The translations under genes and the position numbers were made by a program. Under the pieces are notes generated by a model, which was given only the letters and a program-made list of their open reading frames with translations, searched no databases and had not been told where the DNA came from. Source: Corallococcus macrosporus (lineage in GTDB: Bacteria > Myxococcota > Myxococcia > Myxococcales > Myxococcaceae). Taken from it: 64,000 nucleotides of DNA. The DNA lies in NCBI RefSeq assembly GCF_017302985.1, contig NZ_JAFIMU010000007.1, positions 1,550,001 to 1,614,000 of the forward strand, read 5' to 3'. This document shows positions 10,566-19,767 of the stretch, in pieces. The first letter of the stretch is position 1; every line of letters begins with the position of its first letter.

Positions 10566-11912
10566 ATGACGACGCGCGTCCGGCCCGTGCTCCTCTCCGC
10601 CCTGCTGTTTGCCTCTTCCGCCCATGCGGCCCCCGCCGTGCCCGCCGCGGAGGGCGCGTGGCCTCGCGTGCGCAAGGAGCGGCTCCAGAAGCTGCTGCCC
10701 CAGGCCATGGCCCGCGCGGGCGTGGATGCGTGGGTGGTGCTGTGCCGCGAGAACGACAACGACCCGCTCGCCGCCCATGTCGGCGGGGAGAACGCGGGCG
10801 GCACCGCCGCGTTCCTGTTCCTGCGCGACGGCGACTCGCTGCGCTCCACCGCCCTCTCCCCCGAAGGTGAAGCCACCGCCCTCCGCGACATGGCCGTGGT
10901 GGACGAGGTGGTGGCCTTCGAGCGTGGCGCGGACGTGAACGCGCTCGTCGCCGCGCGGCTGTCCAAGGCGAAGGTGACGAAGGTGGCCATCAACTCGTCG
11001 GAGCGGATGTCCATCGCGGACGGGATGTCCGCCACGCAGCGCGCGAAGCTGGAGGCGGCGCTGTCCCCCGCGCTGCGCAAGAAGCTGGTGTCCTCCGAGG
11101 ACCTCGTCTCCGAGTGGCTGTCCGTGAAGACGCCCGAGGAGGTGGACATCATGCGCAAGGCCGCGGACATCACCGCGAAGCTGGAGGAGGAGGCGTACCG
11201 CACGGTGGTGCCGGGCAAGACGCGCGACTCGGACGTGGCTCGCTTCCTCAAGAAGCGCATCGCGGAGCTGGGCGTGGGCGACGGGTGGCAGCCGGACCAG
11301 AACCCCAACGTGAACAGCGGCCCCACGCGCGGACACTCGAACGCCACCGACCGCGTCATCCGGCCGGGGGACTTCATCCAGACGGACTTCGGCATCCGCG
11401 TGGGCGGCACCTGGGTGACGGACATCCAGCGCTTCGCCTACGTGCTGGCCCCGGGTGAGAAGCAGCCGCCCGCGGAGGCGCTGGCGAAGTGGGAGAAGTC
11501 GAAGAAGGGCAGCCGCATCGCGCTCGCGGCGATGAAGCCCGGCGTGCGCGGCTACGACGTGGACAAGGCCCAGCGCGACTGGATGCGCGAAGCGGGCTCC
11601 GAGCCCGTGATGTGGGGCACCGGACATCCCGTGGGCTACTGGGCCCACGACGCCGGCCCGGCCCTGTCCGGCGCGGCGTCCGGCAAGCCGCCCACCGGCT
11701 CCGCGCTGCGCAAGCTCCAGCCCGGCCAGGTGTTCGCCTTCGACGGCTTCTTCGCGTGGAAGGACGGCAGCAGCCCAGACGCGCTGCGCATCCTGTCCGT
11801 GGAGGAGATGGCCGTCGTCACCGACACCGGCGCCGAGTACCTCAACCCACCCCAGGAGCAGCTCATCCTCATCCCGTCCCCGGCCACGGCCGCGACGCCC
11901 GCGAAGCCCTGA
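10566..11912 (+). CDS. Secreted M24-family (Xaa-Pro aminopeptidase-like) metallopeptidase
   Basis: 448 residues from ATG 10566, with a signal peptide ending SSAHA (about residue 18). A creatinase-type N-terminal domain is followed by the pita-bread catalytic domain. Metal-site elements seen are GDFIQTDFG and WVTDIQRF (two Asp), GTGHPVGYWAHD (His), and SVEEMAVVTD (Glu). The fourth ligand, normally Glu in an E-P-G motif, falls on AFDGFFAW, that is Asp. M24B enzymes remove N-terminal residues before proline using two metal ions. The Glu-to-Asp change may alter metal preference. Periplasmic or secreted location is inferred from the signal peptide. Confidence 0.85.
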   Translation: MTTRVRPVLLSALLFASSAHAAPAVPAAEGAWPRVRKERLQKLLPQAMARAGVDAWVVLCRENDNDPLAAHVGGENAGGTAAFLFLRDGDSLRSTALSPEGEATALRDMAVVDEVVAFERGADVNALVAARLSKAKVTKVAINSSERMSIADGMSATQRAKLEAALSPALRKKLVSSEDLVSEWLSVKTPEEVDIMRKAADITAKLEEEAYRTVVPGKTRDSDVARFLKKRIAELGVGDGWQPDQNPNVNSGPTRGHSNATDRVIRPGDFIQTDFGIRVGGTWVTDIQRFAYVLAPGEKQPPAEALAKWEKSKKGSRIALAAMKPGVRGYDVDKAQRDWMREAGSEPVMWGTGHPVGYWAHDAGPALSGAASGKPPTGSALRKLQPGQVFAFDGFFAWKDGSSPDALRILSVEEMAVVTDTGAEYLNPPQEQLILIPSPATAATPAKP

Positions 11913-11926
11913 ACGCTCTCCGCGCC

Positions 11927-11979
11927 CACACCCTCCGACGTGGGTGAACCCCACCCCGGAAACCCGGCCGGAGGGTGTG
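11927..11979. other. Three-way-junction-like structure in an intergenic space
   Basis: A perfect 11-base-pair outer stem (11927-11937 with 11969-11979; CACACCCTCCG and its complement) encloses two small hairpins, GTGGG/CCCAC (11940-11944, 11950-11954) and CCGG/CCGG (11956-11959, 11964-11967). It starts 14 bases after the peptidase stop. It may be a terminator without U-tract or part of the leader of the response-regulator gene at 12051. Confidence 0.4.
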
Positions 11980-12050
11980 ACGCGCGGACGCGCGGGCTCG
12001 GATACACTCGGCGGAATCGCCGCGCCGGTCAGGCGCTGGAGGACGCGCCC

Positions 12051-12410
12051 ATGTCTACCGTGCTGGTCATCGACGATGACCTCTTCGTGCTCGCGACCGT
12101 GGGGGATGTCCTGCGGAGCGCGGGCTTCACGGTGCTCACGGTGCAGTCCCCCGCCGAGGCCTTCCACCTGGACCTCTCCGGCGTCGCGGCCATCCTGTGC
12201 GACTACAACATGCCGGAGATGAACGGCTCGGACGTGCTCGTCGCCATGCGCGAGCTGCAGGAGTGCCGCGCGCCGTTCATCTTCCTCACCGGCCACTCGG
12301 AGCTGGATGACCTGCTGCCCGTGGCCATTCGCTACGGCGCGGAGCTGCTGCCCAAGCCGGTGGACCCTTCCGAGCTGACGCGGCTGTTGAGCAAGCAGAT
12401 CGCCGCCTGA
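12051..12410 (+). CDS. Single-domain response regulator (CheY-like)
   Basis: 119 residues forming one receiver domain and nothing else. Acidic pocket VIDDD (residues 6-10), phospho-acceptor Asp in AILCDYNMPEMNG, switch Thr in FIFLTGHS and Lys in LLPKPVDP are all present, so it should be phosphorylated. The start is set by the domain boundary, because an in-frame ATG 111 bases upstream would add unrelated sequence. No kinase lies next to it, so its partner is elsewhere. Confidence 0.92.
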   Translation: MSTVLVIDDDLFVLATVGDVLRSAGFTVLTVQSPAEAFHLDLSGVAAILCDYNMPEMNGSDVLVAMRELQECRAPFIFLTGHSELDDLLPVAIRYGAELLPKPVDPSELTRLLSKQIAA

Positions 12411-12431
12411 GCCCCAGCGGCGCGCGGACGC

Positions 12432-13634
12432 TCAGCCCAGCTCGGTGAGCAGGGCCTGCGCGTGCTCGCGCCACTCGGGCTCCAGCGAGGGCTCGCGCAG
12501 CAGCGTCGTCAGCCGCGCCTTCGCGGCGTCCCGCGCGCCCATGCGGGCCTCCACGCGGGCCAGGGACAGCACGGGCTCCGGCTGGCGGGGCGCGCGGCGG
12601 TGGGCCTCCGCCAGGAACTCCCGCGCGGGGGCAGCGGCCTCCGGGGGCCCGGACTCCACCTGACGCAGGAGCAGCAGGCCCAGGCGCCACGCGGGCATCC
12701 AGTCGTCCGGGGACAGCCGCACGGCCTCGTGCCACGCGGCGAGCGCGCGCTCCACGTCCGGGGGCTCCTGCGACTCGAAGACGAGCGCCTCCGCGGAGCG
12801 GCTGAGGCCGGTGGACAGGCCTCGCGCCTCCAGTTGATGACACAGCTCCAGGGCCTCCAGGAAGCGCCGCTCCGTCACGCGCAGGCGGGCCAGGTGCCCC
12901 AGCGCCGCCACGCCCTCGGGCTCCACGCGCACGCGCGCCTCCGCCGCGGACACGGCGCCGCGCACGTTGCCGCGCGCGAGCCGCACGTCCGACAGCGCCT
13001 TGAGCAGGCCCACGTCGTCCGGCACCGCCTTCTGGCCCTGGCGCAGCAGGTCCTCCGCCGCCTCCAGCTCCCCGCCCGCCTCCAGCGCGCGTGCGAACAC
13101 GAGGTAGCTGGGCGCGTGCCATGGGTCCAGGCGCAGGGACTGCTCCAGGTGCGAGAAGGCCTCCTCCAGCCGGTCGAGCAGGAACAGGGCGCGCGCGAGC
13201 TGGAAGTGGTGCAACGCCACGCGCGGCTCGCGCGCCACGGCCTGGGCCAGCGCGGGGTGCGCGGCGGTCGCGTCCCCCTGCTCCATCCACACGTACCCCA
13301 GGCCGAAGAAGGCCTCGGTGGGCGCCTCGGGCTCGTGCGTGAGCGCTTCGTATAGGGCCAGGGCCTGGGGCCACTCGCCGCGCCGCGTGTGCAGCGCCGC
13401 GCTCACCAGCCGGGACTCGGGGCGAGCAGCCGCGCCGACCCGGGTGACCGCCCGCAGCAGGGACTCCGCGAGCGCGTCCTCTCCGTCCACCAGGGCCAGC
13501 CGCGCCAGCATGAGCATCGCGCGCCAGTCGGAGGCATCGCGCTCCTGTGCCAGCAGGGCCTCGCGACGGGCTCCCTCCAGGTCACCCGCCTTGAACAGCG
13601 TTTCATGGCGTGGAACAGGATTCAGGACGGACAC
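12432..13634 (-). CDS. TPR-repeat protein
   Basis: 400 residues made almost wholly of TPR-like helical pairs, for example ALALYEALTHEPEAPTEAFF and AFSHLEQSLRLDPWHAPSYL. It lacks a signal peptide, so a cytoplasmic scaffold role is likely. The gene converges on the response regulator with 21 bases between and is divergent from the EEP gene at 13824. I cannot assign a partner. Confidence 0.85.
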   Translation of the reverse strand: MSVLNPVPRHETLFKAGDLEGARREALLAQERDASDWRAMLMLARLALVDGEDALAESLLRAVTRVGAAARPESRLVSAALHTRRGEWPQALALYEALTHEPEAPTEAFFGLGYVWMEQGDATAAHPALAQAVAREPRVALHHFQLARALFLLDRLEEAFSHLEQSLRLDPWHAPSYLVFARALEAGGELEAAEDLLRQGQKAVPDDVGLLKALSDVRLARGNVRGAVSAAEARVRVEPEGVAALGHLARLRVTERRFLEALELCHQLEARGLSTGLSRSAEALVFESQEPPDVERALAAWHEAVRLSPDDWMPAWRLGLLLLRQVESGPPEAAAPAREFLAEAHRRAPRQPEPVLSLARVEARMGARDAAKARLTTLLREPSLEPEWREHAQALLTELG

Positions 13635-13823
13635 TCCCCTTGGAAGATGCTCAACCCCACCGGGCGATGCATACGAGGCCCCTTCACGTCGTGCGGCGCC
13701 ACCCCCGGGCCCTGCGTGGTCATCAGACTAGCAGACAGGCGGGCAGCCCTCCTCCCGCGCTCCTGGTTCCGCCCGCCGGAGCGCCCTTGCCCGGACCCGG
13801 GAGTCCGTGGTCCCTCTGGGCGC

Positions 13824-14570
13824 GTGCGACTCAAGGTCCTCACCCTCAACGTGGCCCACGGTGCGCCGTTCGCCATGCCCATGCCCTTCCTGCGCCGGAG
13901 GTCCGCGCTGCTGGGCACGCTGGACCGGGTGGCGGCGCTGCTCTCCCGCGAGGCCGCGGACGTGGTGGCGTTGCAGGAGGCGGACCGGTCCAGCCTCTTC
14001 AGCGGGCGGGTGGATCAGGTGGCGCGCATCGCGGAGCAGGCGGGCTATCCGCACGTGCATCACGGCGTGCACTCCGGCGTGCCCGGACTGTTCGCGCAGG
14101 GCACCGCGCTGCTGTGCCGGCATCCGCTGGAGTCGCGCCACACGGCGCACTTCGGCCGCGACCGGCGGATGGACAAGGGCTACGTGGTCGCCACGCTCGC
14201 GGGAGCGCACGGGCCGGAGGTCGTGTCGCTGCACCTGGATCCGTTCTCCGCGGCGGTGCGGCGACGGCAGGTGAACCAGCTCATCCACGCCCTGCGCCAG
14301 CGGCCGGAGCGGCACCGCGTGGTGATGGGTGACTTCAACGCGGAGGATGCGGACGGCCCCGTGGACCGCCTGTGCGCGGAGCTGGGGCTGCACACGCCGG
14401 CGGACCGCGAGCCCACCTACCCTGTTCCGGAGGCACGCCAGCGATTGGACGGCGTGCTCATCTCCCACGCCCTGCGCTTCACGCGCTACGCGCGCCTGCC
14501 CGACACCGTCTCCGACCACCACGCCGTGGTGGCCGAGCTGACGCTTCAGCCGAGCACGGCGACGAGCTGA
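13824..14570 (+). CDS. Endonuclease/exonuclease/phosphatase (EEP) family protein
   Basis: 248 residues from GTG 13824, which places the first strand (LKVLTLNVAH) directly after the start; longer in-frame starts add sequence with no homology. The catalytic set is visible: N in LTLNVAH, E in VVALQEADR, GDFNAED, the LDGVL Asp, and the final SDHHAVVAE. EEP enzymes cleave phosphodiesters in nucleic acids or phospholipids; the specific substrate cannot be read here. No signal peptide. The last 25 bases overlap the tail of the convergent thioesterase gene. Confidence 0.85.
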   Translation: MRLKVLTLNVAHGAPFAMPMPFLRRRSALLGTLDRVAALLSREAADVVALQEADRSSLFSGRVDQVARIAEQAGYPHVHHGVHSGVPGLFAQGTALLCRHPLESRHTAHFGRDRRMDKGYVVATLAGAHGPEVVSLHLDPFSAAVRRRQVNQLIHALRQRPERHRVVMGDFNAEDADGPVDRLCAELGLHTPADREPTYPVPEARQRLDGVLISHALRFTRYARLPDTVSDHHAVVAELTLQPSTATS

Positions 14571-15349
14571 CGGCACTGCGCGAGCAGCGTGCCGTCCCGG
14601 GTCCAGAGCCGCTGCGTCTCCTCCGTGTAGCCATCCGCGGCGTGGCGCGAGCGGCCGGTGCGCAGGTAGTGCGCGTCCGGCGCGATGCCCTTCACCGGGA
14701 ACGTCTGGAAGAACTGCACGCTGAAGTCCACCGACGCCGCCGCGCGGAAGCCGTCCATCCGCGACAGCACGGACGGCGGATACGCGTCCATCAATCCCAC
14801 GCACAGCGCCGTGTCCAGCGCCGTGGGGACGCGAGGCCGCAGCCAGCCGCCCACCTCCGCCTCGGGCCCGCCCGAGTACGGCGGCGAGCCCACGCAGTAG
14901 CGGTACTCGAAGAAGCGGCAGAAGTCCGGCATGGGCGTGTCCTCGGGGACGGGCCCGATCGTCTCCGGCGCGGGAACCTCCGGCATGACGAAGTCCATGT
15001 ACTCGGGGGCTCCGCCGCGAGCGGCACCGAAGGTCGCCGTGGCGACGGCCACCACCGCGCCGCCGCTCTCCACCCGCGCGGTGGCGTGGGTGACGAACTT
15101 GCCGGCGCGCTCGATGCGCGTGTGCAGGTCCGCCACGCCCTCGGCCGCGGGCGAGCAGAAGTGCACGGTGAACGAGCGCACCGCCCGCTGCGCGTCGTTC
15201 AGGTGGTGCTCCAGCGCGCGCAGCACCTGCCCCGCCACCACGCCGCCGTACGCGCCCCGGCCCTGATACCAGGCCGCCTCGTAGCGCGAGCGGTAGTGTC
15301 CGGGTTCCAGCGGTTCAACGACGGTGGCGGCGAGGAAGGGCGAAGTCAT
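14546..15349 (-). CDS. Acyl-CoA thioesterase-like protein (TesB double-hotdog family)
   Basis: 267 residues from ATG 15349 (a second ATG four codons upstream is equally possible). The first hotdog unit has the AWYQGRGAYGGVVAGQVLRA helix and VRSFTVHFCSPAAEG strand typical of TesB-like and PaaI-related thioesterases. The second hotdog unit (about 160-267) has SVDFSVQFFQTFPVKG and ends TLLAQCRQLVAVLG. Such enzymes hydrolyse acyl-CoA thioesters. No biosynthetic genes are adjacent, so the acyl substrate is unknown. Confidence 0.8.
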   Translation of the reverse strand: MTSPFLAATVVEPLEPGHYRSRYEAAWYQGRGAYGGVVAGQVLRALEHHLNDAQRAVRSFTVHFCSPAAEGVADLHTRIERAGKFVTHATARVESGGAVVAVATATFGAARGGAPEYMDFVMPEVPAPETIGPVPEDTPMPDFCRFFEYRYCVGSPPYSGGPEAEVGGWLRPRVPTALDTALCVGLMDAYPPSVLSRMDGFRAAASVDFSVQFFQTFPVKGIAPDAHYLRTGRSRHAADGYTEETQRLWTRDGTLLAQCRQLVAVLG

Positions 15350-15409
15350 GATGCGCCGCATCCTAGACCTCCCGGCGGAGATGTCCCGGGGAGATGCGGG
15401 GCCCTGGCG

Positions 15410-16621
15410 CTACTCGAGGACCAGCTCGCGCAGCGTGGTGGCCTGCTTGAGGGGCACCCAGTTGAAGACGCCCCTGCTCAACCGGGGGTACAGGCTCCCG
15501 GGCTCGGCCAGATAGAGGGAGCTGAAGACGGTAGCGCCAGGACGCTGCTCCGTGGTGGAGACGAGCGTCTCCTGCCCCTTCCCATCGCTGTCGGAGAACA
15601 CGACCGTGACCGCCGCCAGCGCCGAGGGCGGCTCCACGTCACCGTCATGGACGGTGACGCCCTCGCGCGGCTTGGGAACCCACCCGCTCACGGGAAGGTC
15701 CACCTCGAACCGGCCGGGCGCGGTCCACCGGAGCGCGGGGAGCGCCTTGCTCTTGCGGCCGGGAGGCTGGAACCACGTGGCGACGGGCTTGCCCTCCGCG
15801 GTGCGCGCCACGCCCAGTTGCACCGCGCGCGTGGACTCCCCGTTCGGTTCGCTCCACCACAGCTCCAGGTGATCCGCGGCGAGGATGGCCTTCGCGCTGG
15901 CATCCGTGGCGGGCACGGGCTGGTCGTCCTGGAGCGTCGCGATGAGCGTCACCGTGCTGTCCTTGCGCAGCCACTGCGCCTTCAGGCCCGCGTCCGCGTC
16001 GCCGCTCCAGTTCTTCTTCCCCCAGCTCACCCAGACCGGCGCGGCCGGCGCGGGCGCTTGCGTCCCGGAGGCGAGCATCGCGGCGGACCGGGCCGGGACA
16101 GGGTCCTCGGTCTGCGCTTCCGAGTACTCGTAGGACGAAAGTTCCGTCCGTTGGGAGATCAGATCCATCCACCACGCGTGGTACCGGTCACCGGTCTCGC
16201 CGCCCACCAGCAGCGGGCCCTTCCTGTCGAACCGCAGGGACACCGCCCCCGCGTAGCCCGTCAGACCATTGCCCCCGAGGTGGAGGCTGCCCGGCCGGTC
16301 CTTCGGCTTCGATGACGGCGCGCTGGGACACCCGACGTAGGCAATCGGGCCCAGCCCGTCGCCGCGCATGGCGAAGCGCTCCCCGGTGGCCAGCCCCACC
16401 AGGATGACGGGGGGCGTGGTGCCGGGCCCTTCCGGCGCCTTGAAGTCGTAACAGGCGACGTCGTCCTCCTGGCCGTCCCCATCCAGGTCCTGTTGGAAGC
16501 GCTCGCGGACCTCCGGCTTCTCCGCCTTCACGCGCGCATCGAACCAGGCGCCAAAGGGCTGGGGAGCCGGAGTGGCCGTGACGAGGAGACCGAGCAGCGC
16601 GAACCCAGGGAACGTGTGCAT
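15410..16621 (-). CDS. Secreted protein of unknown function
   Basis: 403 residues. A hydrophobic signal-like N-terminus ends around TATPAPQP. An early QDLDGDGQEDDVACYD segment is the D-x-D-x-D calcium-binding-loop pattern of FG-GAP/VCBS-type proteins. The remainder is rich in beta strands, with two carbohydrate-module-like segments (ADHLELWWSEPNGE and GRFEVDLPVSGWVP), so a sugar- or wall-binding role is possible but not shown. It is the third gene of a leftward set: 13 bases downstream of the Tim44-like gene. Confidence 0.75.
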   Translation of the reverse strand: MHTFPGFALLGLLVTATPAPQPFGAWFDARVKAEKPEVRERFQQDLDGDGQEDDVACYDFKAPEGPGTTPPVILVGLATGERFAMRGDGLGPIAYVGCPSAPSSKPKDRPGSLHLGGNGLTGYAGAVSLRFDRKGPLLVGGETGDRYHAWWMDLISQRTELSSYEYSEAQTEDPVPARSAAMLASGTQAPAPAAPVWVSWGKKNWSGDADAGLKAQWLRKDSTVTLIATLQDDQPVPATDASAKAILAADHLELWWSEPNGESTRAVQLGVARTAEGKPVATWFQPPGRKSKALPALRWTAPGRFEVDLPVSGWVPKPREGVTVHDGDVEPPSALAAVTVVFSDSDGKGQETLVSTTEQRPGATVFSSLYLAEPGSLYPRLSRGVFNWVPLKQATTLRELVLE

Positions 16622-16634
16622 GAGGGACCGTGGC

Positions 16635-18287
16635 TCAGCCCTGGTAGGACTCGTCCTGCTCGATGCGGCTGAGCACCCAGTCGAACTCGCCGGACGTCAC
16701 CCGTGCCTGGCAGTGGGTGCAGTGGCCGGCCATGTTGATGGACAGCGGGGCGCCGCACGACGGGCACTGCTTCTGCGTGGAGGGCTTGCCGTGCACGCCC
16801 CGGCCGCGGATGAGCGTCCAGTACTCGCTGTAGGCGCGCTCGCGGTTACGGCTGCCGCCCACGACCTGCCCGTCTCCGTCCCGCACCGTGTAGTCCAGGC
16901 TGACGGCGTACACGCGCAGGGTGACGGCGTCGAAGTACGCATCCCGCGTCACGCGCGCGAGCACCATGTTGGTGATGCGCGCGTTCTCCGTGATGTTGCG
17001 CAGGCCCGCCTGGCGGTAGGCGTTGATCCAGTACAGCTGCGTCTGGAAGAGGTTGTCGCTGAGGAAGGGGCGCATGCCCTGCCACTCGCGCTTCGCCCAC
17101 GCCGTCTGCATCTCGTGGAAGATGAACTCCAGGCGCTTGCGCAGCGCCAGCGGCGTCGCTTCCGGGTCGTCGTGCAGGAGCGCGTTCAACCGCTCCTGCG
17201 CGCGCGAGTCCTTCACGGTGGGCAGCTCCGTGCCCTGCTCCTCCGTGGTGCCGGTGAGCTGGGGACCGCGCCGCTCGCGCTCCTGCGACACCACGCGCGT
17301 CACCACCCAGTCGAACTCGCCGGTGTTCACCACCGTGTCGCAGTACGAGCACTTGTGGCCCTGCACGGACTCCAGCGGCGCGCCGCAGTTGGGGCACTTG
17401 AAGGCGCGCACGTCCTCGGGCGCCCGGGACTTCGCGGACGCGGCGCGCTCCAGCCGCCACTCCTCCGCGACGTACCAGCTCTGCTCGGAGCCGGAGGCCT
17501 CCGTGTAGTTGGCCTCGAAGCGCAGCACGACGTGGACGCGCCGGCTGTTCGGACCCACGCCCTTCACGTCCTCGTACGTGACGGCGCCCACCACCACGGC
17601 CTTCACCGTGTCCGGCGTGCCCAGCGCGCGCAGCGACGCGATGGCCTCGTCGGACAGCCAGCCGCCCAGCGTGTCCAGGCGGTCGCCGCCGCGCGCCTCG
17701 TGCACGCGGGCGAAGAGCGAGTAGACGAAGTCCTCGAAGAGGACGATGGAGAACTCCGGGTCCAACGGCTGCATCGACCCGTCCGACCCCTTGGGCCCGA
17801 TGCGGGCCAGGCCCGCGAGCTTCGTGCGCAGCGAGCCCTGGCGCTGGGGCGGCGGCGGGGCTTGCGGCGCCAGGGTGCTCCAGTCCTTCTGCTCCGAGCC
17901 CTTGTTCACGCTCATGAGCACGAGCACGCCCACGCCCACGACGACGAGGAGCAGGCAGAAGCCGCCGAACTGCCCTTCACTCACCTCCGGGCCGTAGTAC
18001 GTCCCGCCGCCGGAACCGGTGGAGCGGCTGCCGGAGCTGTACGAGGACCGGCTGCTGCTGGAGCCGAAGGAGGAGGACGACGAGCTGCGGCTGGAGGAGC
18101 TGCGGCTGCTGCTCGAAGAACTGCGGCTGCCCGAGGAGCTGCGGCTGCTGCTCGAAGAACTGCGGCTGGAGCCGCGGTAGGTGCTGCCACCGCCGGGGCG
18201 CGCTTCCGCTTCGGGGAGCGAGGCGACGCTCAGTCCCAGGAACAGCGCGACGCCGAGGAGCAGGAGGACGGAGCGGGAGCGCCTCAC
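16635..18287 (-). CDS. Tim44-like membrane protein with two zinc ribbons
   Basis: 550 residues. Signal peptide ending AEARPGG, then a serine-arginine low-complexity stretch (about 35-90, nearly all Ser, Arg, Gly, Tyr), one membrane helix (FCLLLVVVGVGVLVLMS) and two Tim44/Mba1-like domains (about 170-285 and 360-490). Each domain is followed by a zinc ribbon: CPNCGAPL..CSYC and CPSCGAPL..CTHC, and both ribbons end in an identical TGEFDWV/SGEFDWV motif, which looks like an internal duplication. Function unknown, probably envelope-associated. Its ATG overlaps the stop of the TPM gene by four bases. Confidence 0.85.
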   Translation of the reverse strand: MRRSRSVLLLLGVALFLGLSVASLPEAEARPGGGSTYRGSSRSSSSSSRSSSGSRSSSSSSRSSSSRSSSSSSFGSSSSRSSYSSGSRSTGSGGGTYYGPEVSEGQFGGFCLLLVVVGVGVLVLMSVNKGSEQKDWSTLAPQAPPPPQRQGSLRTKLAGLARIGPKGSDGSMQPLDPEFSIVLFEDFVYSLFARVHEARGGDRLDTLGGWLSDEAIASLRALGTPDTVKAVVVGAVTYEDVKGVGPNSRRVHVVLRFEANYTEASGSEQSWYVAEEWRLERAASAKSRAPEDVRAFKCPNCGAPLESVQGHKCSYCDTVVNTGEFDWVVTRVVSQERERRGPQLTGTTEEQGTELPTVKDSRAQERLNALLHDDPEATPLALRKRLEFIFHEMQTAWAKREWQGMRPFLSDNLFQTQLYWINAYRQAGLRNITENARITNMVLARVTRDAYFDAVTLRVYAVSLDYTVRDGDGQVVGGSRNRERAYSEYWTLIRGRGVHGKPSTQKQCPSCGAPLSINMAGHCTHCQARVTSGEFDWVLSRIEQDESYQG

Positions 18288-18913
18288 GCCACGGCTCCGG
18301 GCATGTCCGGCAGTTCGTTCACGTCATCCTCCAGGCGGGGCAGCGCGCGCGACAGCGGTGCCTGGAGGCGGCGCAGGGCCTGGAAGAAGGGCTCGGGCTC
18401 GGTGGACGTGGCCACCGCGGCGGACAGCTGCGTGAGCGCGTCCTGCCACTCCGCGCCCATGAGCGAGGGGTCCACGCCGTAGTCGGTGACGACCTCCACG
18501 CGGCGCTCCAGGACGGAGACGAACACCAGGATGCCGGTGCGGCGCGACGTGTGAGACACGCCCAGCTCCGTGAAGGCGGCGCGCGCGGCGGTGCGCACCG
18601 CGGCTTCCTGACGTTTGCGCGAGGTGAGCGAGCGGCGCAGCGACGGCAGCGCGCGGCCCAGGAGCACGCCGCCGAAGTAGGACAGCGCCACCACGGGCGG
18701 GAAGGCGAGGAGGTGGATGTCCTGCGGGATGAACAGCAGGACCATCAGGTTGACGTAGGCGACGCACGCGCCCAGCCACGCATCGGTGTGGGCGTAGTCG
18801 CCGGACGCGCGGCGCACGGCCACGACGACCTCGGCGGCCGTCTGGGATTCAATGGCCGCGACGGCTTCCGCGGCCTGGGTGCGTGCGGCGTCTTCGAGGA
18901 GGGTCTTGGCCAT
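18284..18913 (-). CDS. TPM-domain membrane protein
   Basis: 209 residues. Starts with a helix AAEAVAAIESQTAAEVVVAV that continues into two membrane segments (about 48-85). Residues 110-200 contain TRR-GILVFVSVLERRVEVV, VTDYGVDP and a helical end, matching the TPM domain seen in YgcG-like proteins. TPM domains have reported phosphatase or phospholipid-repair links in other systems, but activity here is unproven. First gene of a three-gene leftward operon, coupled to the next by an ATGA overlap. Confidence 0.85.
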   Translation of the reverse strand: MAKTLLEDAARTQAAEAVAAIESQTAAEVVVAVRRASGDYAHTDAWLGACVAYVNLMVLLFIPQDIHLLAFPPVVALSYFGGVLLGRALPSLRRSLTSRKRQEAAVRTAARAAFTELGVSHTSRRTGILVFVSVLERRVEVVTDYGVDPSLMGAEWQDALTQLSAAVATSTEPEPFFQALRRLQAPLSRALPRLEDDVNELPDMPGAVA

Positions 18914-18953
18914 CGTGGGCGGGCACTATAGCCAACCCACCGGCGACCCGTTT

Positions 18954-19634
18954 CTACGAGGGCAGCTCCCAGTCGATGGTGCGCTGGCCGTGCTTCTTCA
19001 GCGCGGCGTTGGTGGTGCTGTAGGGCTTGCTCCCGAAGAACCCCTTGCTGGCGGACAGCGGCGAGGGGTGCACGCCCTCCAGGATGATGTGGCGGTCGCC
19101 GTCGATGAGGGCCTTCTTCTTCTGCGCGGGCTTGCCCCAGAGCAGGAAGACGACGGCGTCTTCCTTGGCGCTGACGGCGCGGATGACGGCGTCGGTGAAG
19201 GGCTCCCAGCCGTGCTTCGCGTGGCTGTTGGGCGAGGCCTGGCGCACGGTGAGCACGGTGTTGAGCAGGAGCACGCCCTGCTTCGCCCACGGGATGAGCG
19301 ACCCGTCGCGCGGCTTCGGCGCGCCCACGTCGCTCTGGAGCTCCTTGAACATGTTCACGAGCGAGGGCGGAGGCGGCACGCCGGGCTGCACGGAGAAGGC
19401 GAGGCCGTGGGCCTGTCCCGGGCCGTGGTAGGGGTCCTGGCCGAGCAGCAGCACGCGCACGTCCGCGTAGGGCGTGAGGCGGAACGCGGAGAACAGGTCC
19501 GCCTCCGACGGGAACACGGTGTGCTCCTTGCGTTCCTGCTTCAGGAACTTCTCCAGCTCCTTGAACGACGGCGCGTTGATGGCGTCATGCAGCACCTGCT
19601 TCCAGTCCTCGGGCAACCCGTCCGCCAGGCTCAT
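18954..19634 (-). CDS. ung: Uracil-DNA glycosylase, family 1
   Basis: 226 residues from ATG 19634; in-frame sequence upstream lacks homology. Signature motif LLGQDPYHGPGQAHGLAFSV holds the catalytic Asp, followed by LLLNTVLTVR and the HPSPLSAS loop with its His. VFLLWGKPAQKKK is the leucine-loop region. Removes uracil from DNA in base-excision repair. It is leftward-transcribed and diverges from the CpaF gene. Confidence 0.97.
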   Translation of the reverse strand: MSLADGLPEDWKQVLHDAINAPSFKELEKFLKQERKEHTVFPSEADLFSAFRLTPYADVRVLLLGQDPYHGPGQAHGLAFSVQPGVPPPPSLVNMFKELQSDVGAPKPRDGSLIPWAKQGVLLLNTVLTVRQASPNSHAKHGWEPFTDAVIRAVSAKEDAVVFLLWGKPAQKKKALIDGDRHIILEGVHPSPLSASKGFFGSKPYSTTNAALKKHGQRTIDWELPS

Positions 19635-19767
19635 TGCGACCCTCCGTGGGGGCAACACCCTAGACCAGAGCGCGCGTCCTGAGGCGGCCCGCCACACCGG
19701 AAAGCGAGCAGGCAGTCAGGGCGGGAGCTTGGGGCCCGGGCCGGGGCGCGCTAGCCTCGCGCCCGCC

